DNA of 64,000 nt from Xanthostigma xanthostigma (Eukaryota; Arthropoda; Insecta; Raphidioptera; Raphidiidae). A model generated the notes under the pieces. That model was not told the origin of the DNA. It did no database searches and saw only the letters and a list, made by a program, of their open reading frames with translations. Position 1 is the first letter of the stretch, and the number at the start of each line of letters is the position of its first letter. The translations under genes were made by a program, and so were the position numbers. The DNA is taken from NCBI GenBank assembly GCA_963575645.1, contig OY754471.1, positions 31,194,401 to 31,258,400 of the forward strand, in the 5' to 3' direction. Positions 44,601-53,600 of the stretch are shown in pieces.

Positions 44601-47600
44601 GTTAAAGTTGGTGAAAAAAAGAATAATAAGAAAGGAAAAAATGTTGATGGGTCAGATAAGAATTCTTCAAATAAAAAGGAATTTTTAAGAAAGTTTGACA
44701 GTTCAAAAAAAAATGATAATATAGACATTGAAAACAGAAAATTTAAAACTCCGGAAAAAATCGCTGAAAGATCTTTAAGATCTAAAACTAAATCGTGGCA
44801 AGAAGAGGGTGAATTTTCAGGTTTCACGCAAACGGAAATTAAAAAAACAAAACAAATCAGTGGTCAATTAAAAAATAGTGATACAAAAACAAAAGAAACA
44901 AGTTCAACAAAACAGTTGCGTAACTTGACAAAAAATAAAAATAGCGATGACGGTCAGCAATCAGACAGTTCGAACGTTAACAGAAAATCTAAGCGTTTAT
45001 TAAAATCAAGAAGTGAGAACATTAAAGCTGAAATGGAGGAAGAACCGAATAGTGTATTAATTGCGGAATCTTCTGACGAATTGGAATCAAATAATTTAAC
45101 TGAAATGCTAAATTCAAAATCGGCAGTAAAATTGAAAAGTGATCGAATACGCTTAAGTAAAATAGAAGCCGAGGCAAGAGACAAAATAGTCCACTCTGTC
45201 CAAAATCTAAGCGCAAAGCTTGAAAAATTACGACACTGGGATACACTTTACGAACAGTTGACAAAAAAACAGGAAGAAAAGGATTCGAAGACTATTTTGA
45301 AAAGTAGTTCTGGAAATATAAATAAAAAAGGTATGTATTTTTTTTAAATAAGTTTTTAAAAACTATAAATTCTTTAAAAATTAAAAGTTTTATTGCTTCA
45401 ACCTAAAGAAGTACCAAACAATTTGATGGTTATTTTCTGAAAGCATAGGCGCTCGTTCATTGCAGAATATAACAGCACGTTATATGCAGTGTAATAGCCC
45501 AAGAGCCCGTGTTGATCTGACCTTCGTTATTTTATAAAACCTGAAAGTTTCGCTGAGTATGTCTCTAATACAGGTAAAAACGATCCTCGACTATGAAGTT
45601 TGGATCACGGTGGCTTTGAGAGGTAACAGGTAGCAAAGAAATTTAAAATTGCACCTCAAATTCGTTAAAGTATAAAAGTCAGTTTTTATATATTTTATTT
45701 GGAATAATATTAGAAATCTTGTCGTCCATTGCCAGACACTTAGGACGGTTGCATGCCCCTGTCAGACACCCTTAAATTGTAATGAATTATGGTTCCGAAC
45801 TTCGGTCTAACACGAATGACAATTGTTCGCGTCTACTAGCTAAAATGTAGTTGCTTGGAAATCTACCAACTGTTGTTTAGATGTCGTTTCCAATAGCAAC
45901 TCTATTACATTTTAGCTAGTAGACGCGAACAACTGTCATTCGTGTTAGACCGAAGTTCCGAACGCACTATTTCACTCGCACTCGCGCTCACACCTACGGT
46001 AGACTTTTAATGTGTCTGACAAGGTGTAAGAACCATCTAAACCAGGCCGGGCAAATGGCGGCCCGTGGGCCGGATCCGGCCTGCAGTGCAATGTTGTCCG
46101 ACCAGCGAAGCATTTTATAAAAATAGTAAAACGCGAAAATAGAATGTGGGAACCTTTTTTTTTTTTGATCTGCAAATTTTTGACCCGCGGTGAAATTTTC
46201 ATCAGCCATACGGCCCACGGTCAAATTTTCATCAGCTATGTGGCCCGCCGATCAAAAGATTTGCCCGCCCCTGATCTAAACTGTCTGATAACTGAGAAAA
46301 CATCTTTTGATAGTTTCTCAAGTAACGTATACAAAGTTTAGCTTTTATACTAAAACAAAAGTATAATAATTATAATTCATTACAATTTTTTTTTTAAAGA
46401 CTTCGGCAGCAGGGCCATTAGCTCCAGATATAAAATAGGTTGCTGTAAATAACGGTTACAATTTAAGGGTGTCTGACAGGAGATTGCAACCATTGAGATA
46501 TAAGTAACTAGAGTATGCTAGTTCGTATGCTTGCCATAAGTGAAAGTGTCCTCAATTGAGAGAGAACGCTGCAGAAAGCCCAGAAAACCAGATATTTGTT
46601 TACTCAAATCAGCATTGTTTTGTATCATTAGTTACCATAGAGATAGGGAACTGTTCTCTGTCTGAATTGCAGACACTTTCACGGCTCACTCGCGTACTCT
46701 AGTCTAATATCTCTATGACCGTTGCAACCGTCCTAAGTGTCTGACAATGGACAACGTAATTTCTAATATTATTTCAAATAAAATATATAAAAACTGACCT
46801 TTATACTAACGAATTTGAGGTACAATTTTATACTTCTTTGCTACCTGTTACCTCTCAAAGCCACCGTGATCCAAACTTCATAGTCGAGAATCGTTTTTAC
46901 CTGTATTAGGGACATACACAGAGAGAAACCTTCAGGTTTTATAAAATAACGAAGGTGAGATCGTCACGGACTCCTTGCTCTATAAGAATATAATTTAAAC
47001 ATACTTTAATTTAGGAAATTGTATCACTACAAAATCGTTGTTATGCAATTTTGTTTATCAGACAAAACTTTTAAAAACTGATAAAATATCTTTTATCTCG
47101 TAAGTAATACAAAAAGTTGAAATATAGAAATAACAGACAGGCATTCCAATTTTATTTATGTGTATTGATTATGTAGTTTTTGTTTTTTGATTAAAAAATT
47201 ATTAGATTTGCACCGTTCATTCGGGTTGTACCATAGAGACATTTTACTAGAGTACGCAAGTGAGCCGTGAAAGTGTCTGCAATTCAGAGAGAGAAAAGTT
47301 CCTTATCTCTGTGGTAACTAATGATACAAAACAATGCTGATTTGAGTAAACATATATCTGGTTTTCTGTACCCGCTGCGACGTTCTCTCTCTCAACTGAG
47401 GACACTTTCACTTATGGCAAGCATAAGAACTAGCGAACTCCAGTTACTTATATCTCAATGGGTTGTATCCAATATTTCGTTTGGCGTTTTGCACATATAT
47501 AGATACACTACGAATAAGTTCATCACAAAATTTCATATCCTTTACAGTTTACAGAAAGTTGGAAACCACTTGTTTTCATTGTACTCTGTCGGTGGCCAAT

Positions 47601-50600
47601 GATTGAAATGTACTAATATTTAGCTAATTTTGTTGGAAAAAGTCATCCTCAGAGAGGATCCACTAATGTGTTTTCTAGTTTCCGAATTGTCAGTCGAACG
47701 TTAAAAGCGAGCATAGATAAAAATATGTTTTGCCAATTTTAAAATAATAAAAATGCCCCATTAATGTCTCAGTTTATACTTAAAGTGAGTTTACAAAAGA
47801 GGCTCAAAATCAAAAATATTTTTCAGAGAAAAATGCACTTGTCACCGATTTGATAAAAAAAAAATCAGGAAGGACATTGTTAATTATTTATAATTTTTTG
47901 ACCAACATAATATTATGTCGTTATTTTAAATTTTATGATTAACTTGATTAATTCCAAATCGTTTGCGACAAAATTATTACATAATATCTTTAAAAAGTCC
48001 TCGAAAAATTAACATAGGTACCGTTTAAAGAACATTCTACCCGACAGTTTCCTTCTTGAAAGTTAAAAATTGTCAAACTACCTGTTTTTGAAATATATTC
48101 CTGCCCTATGATTATACGCAATATCAAAAATTAACATAGGTACCGTTTAAAGAACATTCTACCCGACAGTTTCCTTCTTGAAAGTTAAAAATTGTCAAAC
48201 TACCTGTTTTTGAAATATATTCCTGCCCTATGATTATACGCAATATCAAACTCACCATGGGTACAAAGCCATAAAAACATTTCGACGTCATCAGAACTTA
48301 GCTAAAATGTATTTTTAAATTCCACTTAATTTTTTAATTATGAGGTAAAAAATTAAACTAATCGTAGCTTTGCTATAAAACTTGTATATGATCTTTCCAT
48401 TTATGTTAAAAAAAAATCAATTACTTTTTTTTTCAAATATACGTGAACCGGCCTATTCGAAGATCCATAGGGCTTAAGTGTTATGGGCTCTTGGGCTTGA
48501 AGTTTGAACAATTTACAAAGGCTTAAAATATTATTTGGCTGTTTTGGGGACTTTCGAATTATTTTGTTGTTAAAGATATTTATTGATGCTTTATGTAACA
48601 GATGTCAAGAATCTTGAGCCAAGTAGAAGGAGTACAAGAGCAGGTGCAGGAAATAAAATGAATATTAAGAGTAAAACAGAGCAAGACACTGAAAAACAAG
48701 TGGCAAGTAACCAAGCAGGTGAAAAACGAAAAATTAAAGATAATTCAGAATCTAGTGAGATGGTATCGAAAAAAAGAAAAACAACTAGTACCAATAGCTC
48801 AAGAAAAACCCGAACAAAGTCACTTGAGAAGGTATGTAGACAAAAATGATAAGAAAGTTAAACGGACGATATGATTAAAGTTAGTGTAACAAAACTGTTC
48901 TAGTTCGTGGTGGAAATTATTTATTTACAGTAATAAACGTTTAACAAAACAGTTAAACACACAAACGAAAGCCTACTTCTCTAACGTTACAGTGATAATA
49001 ACGTTAACAAAACAAAATAACGACAGTTCTAAATAATAAAATAAAAGACTAAGTAACAGAGAATATAGAGTCACTAAATTATGTACACAAAATATTTACA
49101 ACACACAAACACAACAAAGTTTATCTAGTACACTTATTCACACTTGTCTATTAACTATATTCACACGATTATTTACAAAAAGTTATTTACGTAAAACCAA
49201 ATTTATATAATTGCACTCAATGGTTTACACAGCTCATTTATCTTCTATTTCAGCAGTTGCCTCGGTCTTGCTGTACCAACTGAACAATTTATATCACACA
49301 GCTATTTGTAATCCACTGTACGTACGCTACAACTAACCAACTGACTGACTTGCCAACGACTCTGCTCGCATTTTATAGCTTCGTCCCCCGCCTGGTAGAA
49401 TTTTCTAGAAGCACCGAAATCCTTCCTTTACATGTGTCGCCTTCTTCAGGCAACTTTATGAAGGTCGGGTTTTGACTACCTGCTTTCCATTGTTTTTGTT
49501 GCGAGAATATTCCACAGAAAGCATAGTCGTCCCAACAAGGAACGCGCAACATTAGTTTATATTTTTCTAATTCAAATAATGGTATAAATTGATGTGTAAA
49601 AAAATATTTATGAGCAGAAAATTTATGATTAATTTTCAATAATGTTAGTGCTATAGTAAACAGTAGTCCTTTATTTAAATTGGGAGTTACGCTCACGAAA
49701 ATGCGGCTCAAATTAAAACCGCATAACATATTAAGGCTAACTAGGTTCCAAATAAGGAGTTATAGAGATAAGAAGAAGAAACTCAAGGTTATAGTCACGA
49801 AATATAGATAGACGAAATTCGAATGACTCAACTCATATTGTAAAAATTCACGCTGATGAGTTGGTGTGTGTGCATACTATAGTATACAATATGTAAACAC
49901 GTAAGGTGCACATAGGGAAATTAACAGTGGGAAAAAATGACTGGATCAGAGTGAGCCTTGAAATCTTGTTTTTCAATTTGACAAATAATATTCTTTTGCA
50001 AAATGAGTGTGTATACTACAGAAGAAAATATTCAAATGATTACAACATAATCGGACCTTTTTTATTAATGGGATATTAAATTCCCAAAAATACTTAAATA
50101 TGGCCCGAGATCAAATATCTCCGCCGTGTTCGTGTTGAACCTAAAGACATTGGGTCACTAATTTACCAACGCGCATACGTGATACCAGTCAGACAATTTT
50201 TGAATGAAATGTTTCCAAACAGATGGAGTTTGTTTTTTTGTTTTATTTTTGTACAAAAAAATTAAAATAATGATTTATAAGAGCTTTTTATTATTAAAAA
50301 AGTCAAGTAAAATAAAAATAAATCAAAATAAAATAGAAATCCTCAAGATTACCACGATAATTCAATAGAAATAACAATTAATGCAGTCATGGCTAACTCT
50401 GATCCAAGTATTTTTTCCCAATGCTAATTTCCCTATGTGCACCTTACGCGTTTACATACTGCATATTATGTGTGTTATGAACTTGCTATACATAGAAGAA
50501 TCAGATTCTGTGTATTATAAGCCATATTACAAACTCTGCGAACGGTAATATCATTGTTACACTCTTATCTTGCGCATAACTGTGACGGTAATATTATCGT

Positions 50601-53600
50601 GCGCAGAGAGGGGTAGAGTTAAAATCTACATGCAGTGTAGTATGCACATTGCTCCAAAAATTGAAAGTTCATTATTTCGAGAACTGTTGCTAGTACATAG
50701 AATTTACACACATATAACCTTTATTGTAGAGAATGTTCCATTATACTGATTTTATAATGATTAAAATTAGCGTACTACCAATAAAAAGCGAGATATTCAC
50801 AAAAAAATGGTCTTTTACCTTAAAATAAAGGTGTGTGCCAAAAATTACGCCAATATTTTTTTTTGGAACCAAAATTCTAATTTTACCTGTTTATACCGGT
50901 GGTTTGATCTAAAAACTCGTAAAAGTATCAATTAATCTGACAGTTTGTTGTTAAAAATTATAATAAATTAAAAGTACAAATTGGTATTTGCCACGTTTGA
51001 AAATGTAGATATTTTGAAAAGCTCAATTTTTCGTCACTAAACGTTATAATTGCGCAACACGTCAAACATTTCAATGTATTTTAATAATAATTATATTTAT
51101 CAGGATGTACCGAGGAAACCAAATTTAAGACAACAGTATTTCGTGATGTTTACTATGTTCAGAGATAACAAACAAGAGAAGATTGTTGAAAGGCTGGGTA
51201 AGTTAAATTATATTTTTTTACTTTTGGTTTAAAAACTAACTTTAAAATTAATATGTAAGTGTACATTTTCAATGCATAATAATTTATTATAATAATACTA
51301 GATAATAAAAATATTGTCTGAAGACACAAGTAATTCAAGAATTACAAGGCGCGAATTTTACATAATATACCCCAACGTTATGTTCGAAAATTGGTGTATA
51401 TTTTTAACGACACTTTGAGCATAATATAATTTAATTAACTTAATCTAAGAAAAAAATAACAGTTGAAAATATTGAAACACAGAAAGGAAAAAACATTTTA
51501 ATAATTTATTAATAATTAATTTAGGTTCATAAATATAAAAGCGTTAGCTGTAAACTCTATGCTCGTTTATTAGTCACAATCAATAATATAATTATGACCC
51601 TAAATTATTAAAAATTATATTTCCTTTTTGGTACATTTCAATAAAAACTTTCTTTTTATTAGTATTTTATTTTTCTTGTTTTTATAGTCTTTCAAAATTT
51701 TAACTATTATGACATTAATTTATAAAAATTATTTGATTATTTTATTCAAGATGGTTGAGAAGGAAAAGGTATTCCGTCATCTTGGGGCATCCGCCATATT
51801 GGATATATACATTGTCACCAGACTTATGCATGTGTGTGAAATTTCAAAGCTTTAGTTAATTTAATCTAGTCGAACAAATTGCAGCAATTGGACTACGGGG
51901 CCTTTCCAACTAATAAATTATAATATTGACATTTGACATATAATAACAAAGAAAATAAAATTTCCGTTAACGCGTGCAGTAACGCTGGTAACGGTTACCA
52001 CTAAACATTATAAAAGCTATTCGTTTTCATAGTTTTCTATATGTTATCACGTTATGATGTTAAAATTAAACAGAGAATGCTTTTCAAATACCTAACTAGC
52101 ATCTACAGAACAAACTAACATTAGATTTTTTTTATTTTCAAAATATTTCTGAAACTACAAATTTAGAAAAACACATTTTTTTCATGACTATCTTGTAAAA
52201 ATATACAGGATAATAAACCGTTATGACATGTATATCATAATTATAAAAAAAACAACATTAAATGGTAGGTACCATCTTTCTCCGAATATATCTCTGGTAC
52301 GCATGCGCCGATTTTCCCGAAAAATAAATTACAAAACTTTCTTGTAAAACATATAGAATAATAAACCGTTTGAAAAGTATACTATTATTATATAAAAAAC
52401 ATCATAGCATATAATATCTTTTCCTCATGCGCCGATTATCCAAAGAAAATTTACAAAAATTTCTAGTAAAAATATATAGAATAATAAGCCGTTATAAAAA
52501 CTATATCATTATTATATAAAACAACACTATAAAAGATATACTCTTTTGCGCATGCGCCGATGTTCCCCAAAAAACAATAGACCACTTTATATTTGCATAT
52601 CAAACATCCTCCCAAAATTTGTTTTCAATCCGCTCATCCGTGGTGTCGGAATGGTAAGAAATGTCAAAAATGACGTTTGCATCTGTCAAAGTATTATGTT
52701 CTAATAATTAGTTATTCAAATTGTTAACTCAGAAGGCGTTGCATTTCACAAATATTTCAAATGGCACCCGTTTTTGAACAAATGCTATCTATTTATTTTA
52801 TTATTGTAATAAATAAAATTATCGACCAATTTTATTTTAAGACAGAACATACGCAATCTTCAATTTACCATTTAGACCGTGCAACAGAGAGAGATAACCG
52901 ATCAGATTGAATTTATTTCGATATAAATCTGTATAAAAAAACTGATTGGGCAAATTCTGTTATACGAAATTTATGTAAAATTTTCTCCTCTTTCGTTTAA
53001 GACAGGTTTCGAACCGATCTAATTTAAATTGAGCGCCTAAAAAGAGTTAAATAACTGTTTCATCAGTTTTTTGCATTGTTTTATTTTTTCGTTTATGATT
53101 AAGATACCTGGGTAATCAAGTGAAAAAGGGACAAAATTAATTGCAGAAAACGAATGATGAGGAAGGGAAGAAACTGCCGTCAGAAATACAGGAACCAAAA
53201 ATTCAAATGCGTAAAGGACAGGGGGGCGCGTTTTAGGGGTCAAACGTGGTTTTTCGTTATTTCCGGCGAAAGTTGACCTGCAATCGAAAAATGTTGTATG
53301 GCAATGTTGTAGGTATTAAAAGGATCTACAACTTTAATGAATATATGATTTTTTTTCATAAAATTTTCAGGAGACTTACCTCTCTATGTCCTAAATAAGC
53401 TGTAATTTTTTCGAATAAAAAAATTAATTTGTCAATGTAATATTAACAAAAAACCGAAAAATTACCCCTAACTTCAACCTAAAAAGTAATGTAAAAATTT
53501 CAGATTTTCAAAAATCGTAGTATGGGGTTTTCTTCGTTAAAATGTCTATTTTTTCATTAAATGCGACCACATTTTTTAATGAAAAAATATGGTATAATCG

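Larger units (their letters stand above)
45513..46962. repeat. 1.45 kb foldback in MDC1 intron 3
   Basis: Left-arm words GATCTGACCTTCGTTATTTT, ATCACGGTGGCTTTGAGAGG and GACACTTAGGACGGTTGCA return inverted at the right as CCTCTCAAAGCCACCGTGAT and AAATAACGAAGGTGAGATC. An inner unit (about 46495-46730) with AGAGATAGGGAACTGTTCTC recurs inverted at 47233-47470. Confidence 0.65.
45331..48601. other. MDC1 intron 3, nested foldbacks
   Basis: Holds a 1.45 kb foldback (45513-46962) that encloses a small palindrome (45792-45963) and a hAT-type MITE (46043-46273), then an inverted second copy of one module (47233-47470) and a 122-bp exact duplication (48009-48248). Confidence 0.55.

Noticed and set aside
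49373..49729. 118-codon minus-strand frame
   Set aside because: It overlaps the probable LTR promoter region and resembles no protein.
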